Shown: positions 21,462 to 32,374 of the stretch, one piece after another | Layout: each line of letters starts with the position of its first letter | Numbering within the stretch: position 1 is the stretch's first letter | Assembly: GCA_903772945.1 (NCBI GenBank) | Contig: CAICTM010000131.1 | Location: 46,053-110,052, forward strand | Direction: 5' to 3' | Length of the DNA: 64,000 nucleotides | From: Seminavis robusta | Taxonomy: Eukaryota; Bacillariophyta; Bacillariophyceae; Naviculales; Naviculaceae | Program-made: the position numbers and the translations under genes | Notes under the pieces: model-generated | What the model saw: only the letters and a program-made list of their open reading frames with translations | Databases searched by the model: none | Told to the model about the DNA's origin: nothing

Positions 21462-22616
21462 TGTCTTTTGGTCAGGTTGCGTTTCTTGTTAATATGGGCA
21501 CCGGTATGACGGAGTAATCTGCTCGATCGTGTCAAAGAGGTTTTGTCGCTGCACACCACGAAGAGTGATCCACTGGAAAAATTTGTCCGGAGAACTGGAT
21601 CGGTTTATAAAGCTAACTCAAGATCCATCCTCGGCAACAACAGCAGCTGGCTCGTTGCCCGGGCTGCTGCGGGATCCACGTCGACGCGAAATATCTTCAC
21701 TCCCTTCATTCGAAACACCGGTACTGGGACTCTCGTGCCAATTTTTGTTACGGGAGTTGATCATCATCCACGCAAGAGAACCAAAAATTGGGCGAGCCTC
21801 GCAGAACATCGTGACCCTCAAGAACTCGGGCGTTACACCCCTTAGCTTAGGCGTCACACCCCTCACACCCCTCGCTAGCTAGCTAGGCTAGCTAGCTAGC
21901 TAGCTAGCTAGTAGTGGCTAAGCAAATGACGCTAGCTTTGTGCGTTCGAGTTGTGGTGTGTCTGACGAAATAAAATAGGAGGTCAAAAAGGAACCGTTCC
22001 TGGTTGCCGCTTTATTAAAAGCATGACTGCTACTAGACCCTCTAGAGGGCGCGACTCGAGCAACAGCACCCTTGCAAGGAGGAAAATGCATGGACTGCGA
22101 ATCTCTTCTAGTTCCAATGCTTCGCTCTCCAGTGATAAAAGCGAGAGTGTTCTCGCTGTAGAGGTTACGACACTTACATTACAGTACCGGTAGCCGACAA
22201 ATCATACATGGACGGAACCAACCATCATGTAGTCACTGCGCAATATGATGTCCAGCTCGGGGTGCCTTCCTGCGGTCAATATGAATACAACGACTCTCGA
22301 ACGCATGCTCACGATCTAACCAACTAACCGCCCATTGCATTCGTCGTTGTTTTGTCGTGACGGGAAACATCGCGGTAGGCAGCAAACTCAGGCATGCTGC
22401 TGTAGTGCAAGGCTCGGAGGCGAGAACAAACGCCAGCATTCATCGGGACGTGACGTAAACATCCGCTGCGAAGGTAGTAGGTTGCTGAGCTACGAGAGAT
22501 TCTGTCGAAGAAATATGAAGCAAAAGGGATGTGAGGAACAGGAGAACGGGCCATAGGTGCGTCAAGGGTATCCACCCATTAGCAAACTGTATGCAGCAAA
22601 GTTGTCGTGAACGTAC
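21462..22616. other. intergenic repeats
   Basis: No supported gene. It includes a GTCACACCCCT short duplication near 21833-21870 and a long CTAG/TAGC tract at 21872-21911. Frames on either strand are short. Confidence 0.5.
21872..21911. repeat. CTAG/TAGC microsatellite
   Basis: About ten units of TAGC, interrupted once by a GGC step. The tract is self-complementary. Shorter copies occur at 4922-4952 and elsewhere. Confidence 0.9.
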
Positions 22617-23456
22617 CTGATATCTTGGACTTCCTATAGGAGGCGACGTCCTCGTGGACACGGGCAAGCTTGCTTGACTCCCGCCACACAGGCCAAACAA
22701 GGAGACCAAGTGGAGAGCAATGAAAGGCAATGATATGTTAGTGCAAACTGAATGAAAGAATGAACGAGTGTTGAAATGCAATGGAGCAAAAACGTGACGT
22801 ACCTGTGTTGTCTCTTGTCCCCCATAGGTTACAAAGGAGGGGGCCGGCCTTTATGTTTCTGCTTACGTGCTACAGTTACGGTATAGGGAGAGATGAACGA
22901 TTGCAAAGGACGAATGAGGCGAACAATGGCAACGCACGACGCATGTTTGGGACCTACCTTGGTGCCTGGCCAGGACTTGATTGTTTAGATGTGTCAACTC
23001 CAAGCGGAGGCCTACAAAGAAAGCGAGGAAAACGGAATGTAAGTGCAAACTGAATGAAAGAAGCAATGTCGACGTACCTGTTTGTTGGTTGTATCAACTC
23101 CAATCGGAGGCCTGCAAAGAAAGCGATGCAACGGAATGTTAGTGCAAACTGAATAAAGGAAGCAATGTCGAAATGGAAAACAACTCGAGTGACGTACCTG
23201 TTCGTTGGTTGTATCGGCTCCAAGCGGAGGACTGTAAAGGAAGAATCAACGGAAATGTTAGTGCAAAGAAGCAATGTCGAAATGGAAATAGAACAGCGCG
23301 AGTGACGTACCTGTTTGTTTGGTTGTATTGTATCGGCTCCCAAGCGGAGGACTGCAAAGGAAAGAGGCAATGGAAATGTTAGTGCAAACTGAAAGAAGCA
23401 ATGCCGAAATGGAAATGGAAAACAACTCGAGTGACGTACCTGTTTGGTTGTATCGG
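22617..23456 (-). repeat. tandem array of exon/intron-like cassettes
   Basis: On the minus strand a unit of about 115-130 nt repeats at least five times. Each has a pyrimidine-rich stretch ending TTTGCAG or close to it, a short body (about 17-54 nt) sharing the phrase CCTCCGCTTGGAG followed by GATACAACCAAACAG, then CAG|GTACGTCAC. Exon-like bodies are 23440-23456 (17 nt), 23311-23351 (41), 23198-23231 (34), 23078-23111 (34) and 22958-23011 (54); a degenerate sixth ends at 22803 and a seventh-like body is 22617-22633. The intervening intron-like pieces are 66-88 nt. Because body lengths are not multiples of three in any consistent way, a coding role is doubtful. It may be a multi-exon noncoding transcript or a spreading intron-generating element. 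Confidence 0.65.
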
Positions 23457-23518
23457 CTGCAAAGGAAAGAGAATCAATGGGGTTAGGTGAGACAACAACA
23501 CAGCACAAACATCACATT

Positions 23519-23704
23519 TCTGTATTTTTCTGGGTTTTGGTGACCAGGTGGTCTTTTTTCGTTTTTGTTTTGTTTTTTGGGTATAGGACGATTTCAAACA
23601 GGTTCACTGACACATCTCTGTATATTTGTTGTTGGTTTGGTGACCTGAAGGTCTTCTTTTGCTTTTTTGTTTTGTTTTTGTGGTATAGGACGATTTCAAA
23701 CAAA
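23519..23704. repeat. two-copy direct repeat, 102-nt period
   Basis: Both copies run from TCTGTAT through TTTGGTGACC, a long T-rich tract and GGTATAGGACGATTTCAAACA. The last phrase starts at 23581 (as GTATAGG) and again at 23683. It abuts the cassette array. Confidence 0.8.
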
Positions 23705-23760
23705 GACATGCAACATGAAAAGAATCGGAACTTTTGTGTGTGTGTGAATTGTGTGTGTGA

Positions 23761-23780
23761 CTTGACTTGACTTGACTTGA
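23761..23780. repeat. (CTTGA)4 pentanucleotide microsatellite
   Basis: Four perfect CTTGA units, preceded by a GT-rich tract, just 3' of the ADP-ribosyltransferase gene. Confidence 0.9.
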
Positions 23781-23792
23781 CACTCCATCGAG

Positions 23793-24944
23793 CTAGCAGA
23801 GCTCCTCCATTTTCACCGTCACCCCATCCACCGATAGGATTCGGAACATGGTGTTGGGACGAAAGAGGACTTCTGCTTCATGCTCATGTTTGGAGCTCCC
23901 GGAGATGAGTTGACCAGTCTTGCTGACAATCTCAAAGAAAACGCCGTCCCCATTGGCGTTTGCTTTGAAGTTTTTGGCAATGTTGTCATCTGTGGACGTG
24001 CTCAGAAAGCCTCGGTCGGCAAAGATGGCGCCTGTTTGCATTTCGTAGCTCCATTCCGCACGCCATTTGGAGCCACGGTAGACTGTTCCTTGATAGACTG
24101 GAAGCGTCTTGCGATCGGACAAGCCTCGAAGAAGGTGTTGAATGCGACCTTCGACGTCCTTTTTGTCGGCCTTTCTGGCTCCTTTCTGAAAGGCAACACC
24201 AGAATAGTCGGGAGCCACCTTCTTCACGAGGCCCTTCTTGTCGACAGGAACCCAATCGTCGCCCTTTTTGATGCAGTTGACACATCCATCAATGGTCATC
24301 TGTCGCAAAGCTGCATTCATGGCTTCGTATCCTTTGCCAGTGTAGTCTTTGAGAGCTGTCTTTTGCGAGTAAATGAACGCTTTGCTTCTTCGCTGTTGGC
24401 TAATGCTCACGACGAGCTCCTTGAGGCAGGCATCCCGCTTCTTCAGGAAGGCTTCCCGTAGTTGCTTTGCAGCTTGTTCGCGGCTCTTTTGCAAGAGTTC
24501 GGAGAACACAAAAGTCTTTCGAATGCGTGCCAGTTTTTGTTGTTGTGGCTGAAAGAGTGCTTGGTGCAAGGCTGTCTTTGGGATGCGATCGTCAACGACG
24601 GGTTGTTGTTGTTGCTGCGGAACTTCCATGGTAATATCAACAGTGTCATCTTCTGTCTGTAGGACGACAGGAGTGGATTGTTGTTGGCTGTTATTGTTGT
24701 TGCATGGAAGGCAGGAGGAAGGATCTTGGTGGACGTGTTGATAGCAGTAGCGGCCCATCTTGATGCATCGTTTGCAGTACGTGCCACGGCGCGTAATGCC
24801 GAATGTTGGTTGTTGTTGCGTCGTCGTCATTGTCACGGTGGGAGAGACTTGTCGACGGCGGGACATGGAACGGGTAAGAACACCGCCATGGTCAAGCGGA
24901 GGAGAAGAGCGTGTCATTGCGCGAGTTGTCATTGTCATTGTCAT
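23793..24944 (-). CDS. ADP-ribosyltransferase domain protein (R-S-E class)
   Basis: Single exon, 383 aa from the first ATG. The C-terminal 110 residues form an ADPrib-exoenzyme-type mono-ADP-ribosyltransferase fold with all three hallmarks: Arg290 in VYRGS, FLSTST with the Ser-Thr-Ser at 315-317, and the catalytic Glu pair E356-A-E358 in HEAEVLF. The triad is therefore intact, and the ExE form is the one used by arginine-specific enzymes. Upstream are a helical Lys/Arg/Gln-rich region (about 125-220) and an N-terminal Cys cluster (CKRCIKMGRYC with following His and CxxxxC, about 57-81) that may bind zinc. There is no signal peptide, which suggests action inside the cell. Such domains occur in bacterial effectors and in eukaryotes; the target here is unknown. 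The longer frame upstream starts only at TTG, so the ATG at 24944 was used. It is divergent from the PPi-PFK gene. Confidence 0.82.
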   Translation of the reverse strand: MTMTMTTRAMTRSSPPLDHGGVLTRSMSRRRQVSPTVTMTTTQQQPTFGITRRGTYCKRCIKMGRYCYQHVHQDPSSCLPCNNNNSQQQSTPVVLQTEDDTVDITMEVPQQQQQPVVDDRIPKTALHQALFQPQQQKLARIRKTFVFSELLQKSREQAAKQLREAFLKKRDACLKELVVSISQQRRSKAFIYSQKTALKDYTGKGYEAMNAALRQMTIDGCVNCIKKGDDWVPVDKKGLVKKVAPDYSGVAFQKGARKADKKDVEGRIQHLLRGLSDRKTLPVYQGTVYRGSKWRAEWSYEMQTGAIFADRGFLSTSTDDNIAKNFKANANGDGVFFEIVSKTGQLISGSSKHEHEAEVLFRPNTMFRILSVDGVTVKMEELC

Positions 24945-25770
24945 TGTGATAGAGTTTTCAGTAAAAATTTCAGCAGTAATTCGTTCACAAGTTTTCGGAT
25001 TCAATAAAGTGAGCTCAGAATGGTGATTCCTCGAGTTGTTCGTTCGTCACGCTCCGTCCGAAATCATCAGCGTGATGAAACGCCACGCTGATATTTCGAC
25101 CCATCGGTTGCTACCCATCGGTTGCAATCCATCATCGTCCACGGTCGATGGGTATCATCACGATGGGTATCAACAGCAACCGACCGATCCCGTTTTGGAG
25201 AGGAACGAAACACCTTCAACGCCTATCAGAGGTCTTGATCATACATTTCCGAGTGTGTTAATAGCGACAGGAGCTTCCATTGCCCCGTCATGGTGGAGGG
25301 CGGAGGGTTGCAGCGCAGTGGCCATGGTGGGTGTTGTTGTTTCGGTTGGAGGATCCTACTAAAATCGAATCGTGGACTGTGACGTCTTGCAATCGAGTCC
25401 CGTAAAACTAATTTGAGACTGATTTTGGAATTTGGACAGAATTTGAATTCAAATTCAGAATAATCGGAAAATGGAATGATCGGAACTGTCAAATTTACGA
25501 AAGCTTCAGAAAGCTGAATAGCTTTAACTCTAAACAGTCTTCAATGTAATGCTTTAGGGCAGGGGTGTTGCTGCGGTCTTCTCACCGATGGGAACCCCGA
25601 TCTTTGAGAGTTGAGAGGAACAGAGGAACAAAGGAACAAGCATTCCTCCGCTTCTTCGTGTTGGTGTGGTAGTCATCGCAACAATCACATTGTCACATCA
25701 ACACAACTCTCTATCTATCTATCTATCTATCTATCACCTCTACAACTAATTGATTGATTAATTGATTACC
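24945..25770. promoter_or_regulatory. divergent promoter region, ADP-ribosyltransferase and PPi-PFK genes
   Basis: 826 bp. It contains short direct repeats with GATGGGTATCA and CCCATCGGTTGC (about 25098-25175), an AT-rich palindromic phrase GAATTTGAATTCAAATTC at about 25439-25456, and the CTAT microsatellite near the PFK start. Confidence 0.4.
25711..25735. repeat. (CTAT)6 microsatellite in PPi-PFK leader
   Basis: Six CTAT units 36-60 bp upstream of the PPi-PFK ATG, so probably in the 5' leader or core promoter. Confidence 0.9.
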
Positions 25771-27329
25771 ATGACAGACTCTTCTTCATCTCTTGCTGGC
25801 AAGCACGTCTATGTGGCCATGTTGACGGCGGGTGGTTTGGCCCCCTGTCTTTCGTCGAGCATTGCGCAGCTTTCCGTGTACTGGATTGCGGCACTCAAAG
25901 AAGGCAAGATTTCCGGGTTGACTTTGCGCATGTACCGTGCGGGCTACAAAGGACTCTTGACGGGAGATTCCTTTGTGTTGGACGAAAAGGAATGGGAAGA
26001 TATTGAATCGCTCAATTTCTTGGGTGGTTCTCCCATTGGCAATTCTCGTGTCAAGTTGACCAACGAAAAAGATTGTATTGCCAAGGGATATGTCAAGGAG
26101 GGAGACACGCCACTCGAAGTGGCATCGCAACAACTGCTCAAGGACAAGGTCCATGTCTTGCATACCATTGGTGGAGATGACACCAATACACAGGCCGCGT
26201 CTCTCTCCAAATATCTATTTGAAAAACATCACGGAAAGGTCGTTGTCGTGGGAATGCCCAAGACGGTACGTACTAGTAGAGTGTTTCCCATGATGATGAA
26301 TGGATAATTCATCTATTCGTTCACTCACACAACTAATGAATTGTTTTAGATTGACAATGATGTATACCCCATTGTCCAAACATTTGGTGCCAACACGGCC
26401 GCCATTCAAGGCGCCCAATTCTTTGCCAATGTCGTCAATGAAGCCACTGCCAATCCACGCATGCTTGTCTTGCATGAAGTCATGGGACGAGACTCGGGAT
26501 ACCTCACCGCCGCCACGGCCGCCGAGTATCGCAAGATTTTGGCCGCACAAACCTTTCCCGCCTCGACGGCCTTTAAATTCTGTGTTCGAAACAGTCGCGA
26601 CATTCATGCCATTTGGATTCCCGAAATACAGTTGGATCTGTTGGCCGAAGGAGCGCGGCTCAAGAAATTAATGGATGAATACGGATGTATCAATGTCTTT
26701 TTTGGGGAAGGAACGGGTGTGCAAGAAATTGTCAAGGACATGGAGGCCAATGGGGAAGAGGTTCCTCGGTGAGTTCGTTGGTTTTCTGGCAGTTGCACAC
26801 ATACTTTCAAAGCATGCATTCCATCAATCAAATTTCTCACCATTAATTGCTGCCTTCAATGGTTCCACCAACAACAGCGACGCCTTTGGTCACGTTTCCT
26901 TGGCCAAGATCAATCCAGGAAAGTACTTTAGTACACATTTGGCCAAAGCGATCGAAGCAGACAAGGTCATTGTGCAAAAGGTAAGTGGGTTAGTTAGGCT
27001 ACTTGGTTCAGGCATCCTTCTTCTATCCACACTGTCGTATCTGATCGTCCAATGACATCTATCTCCTGCCATTGCTCTTCTTATGACAGTCTGGCTACTT
27101 TGCTCGGTCAGCGGCAGCCAATGAATTCGATCGTGATCTCATTGGCAAATGCGCCGAGGTGGGAGTACAGTGTGCCATTGATGGTGTTAGTGGTTGCATG
27201 GGACAAGACGAAGATAAGGAAGGGACGCCCATTCGTGCCATTGAGTTTGAACGCATCAAGGGAGGCAAACCATTCGATATCAAACAGGATTGGTTCCAGC
27301 AAATGCTCACTGAAATCGGACAAGTGTAA
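25771..27329 (+). CDS. Pyrophosphate-dependent 6-phosphofructokinase
   Basis: Four exons (25771-26265, 26350-26768, 26878-26980, 27090-27329) with introns of 84-109 nt; 418 aa, the usual size for the short PPi-PFK form. It reversibly phosphorylates fructose 6-phosphate with pyrophosphate in glycolysis/gluconeogenesis. Donor-site loop TAGGLAPC (19-26), GGDDTN (about 134-139) and PKTIDND (about 163-169) are all present. The second Asp of GGDD and the Lys of PKT are the residues that select PPi over ATP. Substrate-binding MGRDSGYLT is at 210-218. No presequence is visible, so the enzyme should be cytosolic. Upstream in-frame codons begin only with TTG; the ATG at 25771 in TTACCATG was chosen. 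Confidence 0.95.
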
Positions 27330-27418
27330 AAAGGCAGTTAGCCAGCCACTGTAGCAGTCAGCTGTAGTCCCACCTTTTTCCATAGCATTCATTCACTCAT
27401 TCGTCGACTTGACTCTAG

Positions 27419-30400
27419 CTAGCAGTCACATCTTCGCCAATAGCAGTCCAAGGGAGAGCACATGCTCCTTCCTTCTGCCACGGCTGTTGTGCCTTCGTCC
27501 TCGTCTGTAGTTGTTCCGTCAGGTTCTATCCCGGATTGTACATCTTTCTCAATGACACTGGGTTGATGTGCTGAGCCTTCGTCTTCTGCCTCTTCTGCCA
27601 AGATGACAAAGTTTGTTCCGCCTAGTTCAGACTCTTGGAACTGGGAAACTTGGAATCCTTCAACTGCCTCTGCTGGCTCTGCATCTGTCTCATTGTCGAC
27701 AGTCTCGTCAAGTACGACGAATTCGCCAACAGAAAAGAGATCCTCAAAGTTGTTGTCATCGTCTGCGGATTCAAGCGCAGACGCAAGTATGTCTATGCCC
27801 TCGATCTCATCTGATGCAGTTGCATTCGTTGAATTCGTTATATTGAGAGCATAGGGAGACAGAATCTCGCATAACTCTCCATAGAAGTCTGATGGGCATG
27901 TACATGCGCTGGCTGTATCGGCGGAGCAGAAACCACCATTCAGACAAGTAGAATTGTCACATGGAGGCACCGTCTCGAGGTATACGAGTTCTTCGCAAAA
28001 ATTGCCAGTATAGAATTCAGGACATACGCAAGCTTGTACGTTACTAATACTGTTCCAGCAGGACATCAGTGCAACAGTGATGAGGAACGAGTCAAGGAAT
28101 GGAGCTTGATGGAGATTCGGCTTCATAGGGACACACTTACCAGTACCCGTCGTTCTGACAGGTTGAGTTGTTGCATTCCTCACGACCACCCTGGAAAATG
28201 CAGGAAAGAGTAGAGGTTGGAGGTCTGCTGCCACGAGGATGAGCGTAAAACGTAGTTTCTTGGACTTACCAAATATGTGATTTCCGTTTCATGAACAATG
28301 GGCGCTTCTCTTTTATACTGGCACAGATTTCCGTAGTATAACTCCGACTCGCAACTGACACAGATATCTGCAGGCAGCGTCGGTCAGTACATGTAGCATC
28401 ATAGGTACACGGACGCGACCACCATACAAACGCGGACAGCAAACTACGTACCAAAGACAGGATCGCACTCGCATCCATTCAACCCCTCTGTCAAATTCTG
28501 CCTGGCATTGAATTCTGAGCAGCTGAAGCCATACTCGCAGAGAGAGCCGCCATAACTCTGAATATCAGTGGCGTTGTCGACGCAGTTGCATTCTCCGTCG
28601 ATACATGTGCCACCATTTAGACATGGGTTGGTGTCATTGTTACAATGAGCGCATATGAAGTTCGCTGACACAAGGTGGTTGATATCCGCATAGGCGCCCA
28701 CTATAGGCAGACTCTCGTCAATTGTTGCCAAAAGCCAGTGCGCATTTACTGGATCCACATCATGGGACCTCGTCTCGTATTGATATGGAGAACTGAAGAA
28801 GAACGGGATGAAATGGGGCAAAGCATCTCCGGAAATGTTGGCGAGTGTCTGCAAGGGGTAGTTGTGTGGATCGTTGGCAATGAGGTAGTCACCAAACTCT
28901 TCAAGCGTGAGGTTAGATGATTGCTCTTGGGGGATACCATAGATAATCCAGCGATACCCACTGAACACGATGAATATGTCCAATTTTTTTGTCACAGGAT
29001 TCAAGGACACATAGATTGGCCGCTCGTACATCGTTTCAACTTGAGGGAGTTCGAAACGCGTGTACTCTCTGCGTGTGAAAAGTTTGGCAAACGGCAACGC
29101 TGATACATCCGCCTTGCTTCGCCTGTCCAGTGCCAAATATCGGCACAAATGTTCATCATCTTCGATGAATTCACAGTTCAAACCAATGCGTTCGTCGCCA
29201 TGGCACACACACCTGTTGTTGGAACATGTACCAACGTCGGGTGCACATATTGTCTCGTCGCAGTCATTGCAATCCACTGCCATGAAATCCATGGGAACAT
29301 CTCCCATATCGATGTCGAAAGCGTACCACTGTCGATCGGCAATATCCATAATGTCAAATGACGTAGTGGATGAACTCTTGATGAAATAGTTACAGTGATC
29401 ATTCGTTGCCGTGATGTTTGAGAACGTCCATGCTTGTTCGGCACTGCAATACGCCAATCGAAATGTCTTTGTCGGGTCAACATACACAGCTCTTCCGTCA
29501 ATACGGTCTTGAAACTTGAGGCTCTCTGCATCAAAGACCCCGCTAAAATAGGGCCACTCTGGTCCCCAAACGTCGCCAAACCTGTGCCAACCAATGGGTG
29601 CAACTGTCTGTAAGGCCACAAACACAGATGTCGGCAACAATCACGGATCGAACGATATCACGTTACGTACTGAATATAGAGAGATCCACACATGAAATGT
29701 CCATTCCACTGCCAACTGGCAATGATAAAGAAGCAGGTATAGAGGCCCGCTGTCAGTACAATGAGAAAGCCTCGTTTGATCCAATTGTTGCGTCGGCTTT
29801 CATGACTCGGAATCAAGATATCTCCGACTCGGTTGCAATCCTTTTGTACGCGTCTTGTCACGAGCCCCATTGCCGCCATTGAAAAAGCCACATCGTCAAT
29901 GTCTTGTACAAAATGAAGGGCGGCTGTAGGAATGGGATGGAAGAGTGTTCGTGTGAGTACAGTACGGAAAGCATGATCCATGTTTCCAACTCTAATAAAA
30001 GGTAACGAAAGGAGCTTACCAAAATTTAAGCATAGCATGATATTGGAAGTAGATTGCATCATGAGAATGAATAGATCCACGGTCAGAAAGATTCCCACGA
30101 GTGTTTGACAGATGCCAGCAAAGTACCATTTGGTACCTGCATGTAATTTATATGTGGTGGGACAAAGAAGGAGGCGCACAGTGGGAATGAGAGGTACCAT
30201 TATTGGTTACCATTTGCTGCTCTGCCTTTTTACTTACGGGTAGCATGTGGATTATTCTCCATAATGGTCCTGCTGTATCCGTGCAATAAATGAGAGAATC
30301 CTACGAGAAGATCTCCCTGTCCACAGACAAAGTTGACCGTGAGTATAACTCCAATGAATTGCGCCGCCGTGACCTCCATGGGTGCATCGACAGGAATGAA

Positions 30401-31101
30401 CATCCAGTTGATTTCACCATTGGTCCTCACAGGGTTGGCCGAATCATCCACCAAATCCAGTACTGTAAGAGTTCAAAGATATAATTAGAATAAATAGGAG
30501 CAATCCAACAACAACAGGGGTTGGCGGAGCATGCAGGCAGGGGCGGGAGGGTATCTAGGGTATCACAACAAAAAAGTACAGACCACTCACAAACCAGAAG
30601 GATCAGACTGAACTGCATGATAAATACTATAGAGGCAAACAGGAACGAAGCCGAGCAAACCTGAGGAAACGCACAAGGTGTGAGACAAGCCATGGTAGCG
30701 GTAGGCACTGTGTATAGTGGCTAGCGCGGGAAAAAGTTGCATGTCCCGGCAAAATGCTTGGTGGGGGTAGCTGGGGGTATACTTACGGGAGCTATACTCA
30801 TGAGAGAATAGATATCCTCAGTCAGAGCAGATTCCATTTCATTCTTATCGACCACAGACTCTTGCTCGGCTTCGTCCTGGCTTTCATTGTAGGGATTGAG
30901 GAAGGAATTCTTGATTTGGGTCAACGGGTCGGATGATTCCAAGTCGGACTGCTGATATGCATACAAACGTTGCGGCTTTTCATCGGACGGTTGTTCCAAC
31001 CCTCCACTCTTATTGGTCATGCTGGTATTCTCAGTCTCAAAGCTGCTTGCCATAGTATTAGGAAGCTTGCCGGATGGAAAGGCACCTGATGGCTGCACCA
31101 T
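27419..31101 (-). CDS. Multi-pass membrane protein with extracellular EGF-like repeats
   Basis: Nine exons, found by eye: 30787-31101, 30591-30660, 30238-30462, 30020-30136, 29667-29923, 28452-29607, 28270-28367, 28141-28190 and 27419-28049. Their sum, 2919 nt, is an exact 973 codons (972 aa). The N-terminal 105 residues are polar and cytosolic-looking. Membrane segments follow in small exons: FLFASIVFIMQFSLILLV, FIGVILTVNFVC, AGICQTLVGIFLTVDLFILM, and GFLIVLTAGLYTCFFIIAS. The large exon holds an ectodomain with Cys motifs CSNNRCVCHG and CLNGGTCIDGECNCVDN. The last exons complete EGF modules (CNNSTCQNDGY... CVCPEFYTGNFCEE; CLNGGFCSADTASACTCP) and an acidic tail. This layout matches a diatom-rich family of unknown role, probably a receptor or adhesion protein. 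The extreme C-terminus is the least certain part. Confidence 0.8.
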
Positions 31102-31362
31102 GGTGGATGCTGCTGTTGTTGGTGGAATGAATGAATGAGTGCGTGCCAGTTCGGGTGGGTCTTTTTACTGCGCAAACTCACTGGCTTATATATTTCTATC
31201 TTGGGACCGAACTGAAAAAGCAACAGAAGAAAACCTCCGGCCGAACGAACCAAAACAACACAACTCCATCTCTCTCTCCTTTTGTATCTACCCCAAGTGC
31301 CTACAGTCCAGTCCTTTGCTAACTCTCTGCCCGCCCTGCCTGAAGAAGGTTACAGGGCAAAG
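31102..31362. promoter_or_regulatory. short divergent promoter, EGF-protein and two-span protein genes
   Basis: 261 bp between divergent ATGs. A (T/C)CTCTCTC tract precedes the plus-strand gene at about 31270-31280. Confidence 0.35.
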
Positions 31363-31885
31363 ATGTCCAGCCGCCGATCGATTGACGCCAATGGGAATCT
31401 CATCTCTCTCGATGATCCACCCGCCAGTGGCGGAAGCGAAGCACAGAGTCTCCTCCATACGATACAGTCCATGCAAACCGTAGATGTCTTTGGCTTTAAT
31501 CTGCCGGCCAGACAATTTTGGATTGGATTGGCCGTCGTTATGATATTCATGGGACTTCGATTAGGTGAGTTAGTCTATATAGAGTGGGGAATGGAGTTCT
31601 GCTTTTTGTCACGGAACCGCACGAATGACGGAAGCTTTTCTTCTTTCTCACCATGATATTGTTGTTTCTATCTTGTTTTGGGTTGATGGCACCACAGCAA
31701 TTGGATGTTTAATAGCATTGGGATGCTATACCGCCTACATGAAATCTACAGGTAATGGCAATTCGACAAGTGCTTGGTCTTCTCGAACCACGCGTTGGCG
31801 TCCAGGGAATGGCTCTAGTAGTGGTGGCTCTAGTAGTAATATTCGAGGCATATCCGATCTGCCGTGTGATCCCAAAGTGGGATGA
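31363..31885 (+). CDS. Small two-span membrane protein, hypothetical
   Basis: Two exons, 31363-31564 and 31698-31885, with a 133-nt GTGAGT...CACAG intron in phase 1; 129 aa. The N-terminal 50 residues are polar (MSSRRSIDANGNLISLDDP). Two hydrophobic segments follow: QFWIGLAVVMIFMGLRL, interrupted by the intron, and AIGCLIALGCYTAYM. The C-terminus is Ser/Gly/Asn-rich. I do not recognise it. The membrane hairpin is formed only if the intron is removed, which supports the splice model. Confidence 0.7.
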
Positions 31886-32374
31886 GGACCACGGGTGGAA
31901 CGGGTTTAATAAGCAAAAACCCCGTCTCACCCATACATCCATACACAACACATCCAATGGAAAGAAGAGAAGAGAATCCAATCCAGTGTTTCCTTCTTTT
32001 ATCCATTTGATGGATGCCAGGTGTCTACAATCTGTTGTATAGGCATGACAAGGACAAGGATGCTACATGGCTCCTCTCCTTGTCTGCCTGGAATGACGTT
32101 CCTGTCTACTGGTGATCGCCAGAGCAGGAGCTGAACCAACAACAATTCTCAAACCTGGAAGTGTCTGATTGATCATGGCATTGTTCCCATTGCCGTTGAC
32201 TGCTTTTATTATTAAGATAGATAACCTTGATAGATGATCCAGCATACCTTCTGGTATGTCATTGCTACTTACTTGTAGATAGATGAGTCTTTCAGAGCGT
32301 CTGGCTGGTGATAGCTGGCCATTACTGGTGATAGTCTTCTACCTTTTATAAAAAAGTGAACAAGTGTATTGTCG
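31886..32374. other. intergenic between convergent genes
   Basis: 489 bp with no domain-bearing frame; likely holds the 3' ends of both neighbours. Confidence 0.5.

Noticed and set aside
22617-23456. CRISPR array
   Set aside because: The repeats are long and diverged with splice-site structure, spacers are not unique of constant size, and the organism is eukaryotic.
22954-23508. 184-codon minus-strand frame through the cassette array
   Set aside because: It runs through repeated splice-like signals and reads the pyrimidine-rich tracts as Phe/Leu/Ser; not a convincing protein.
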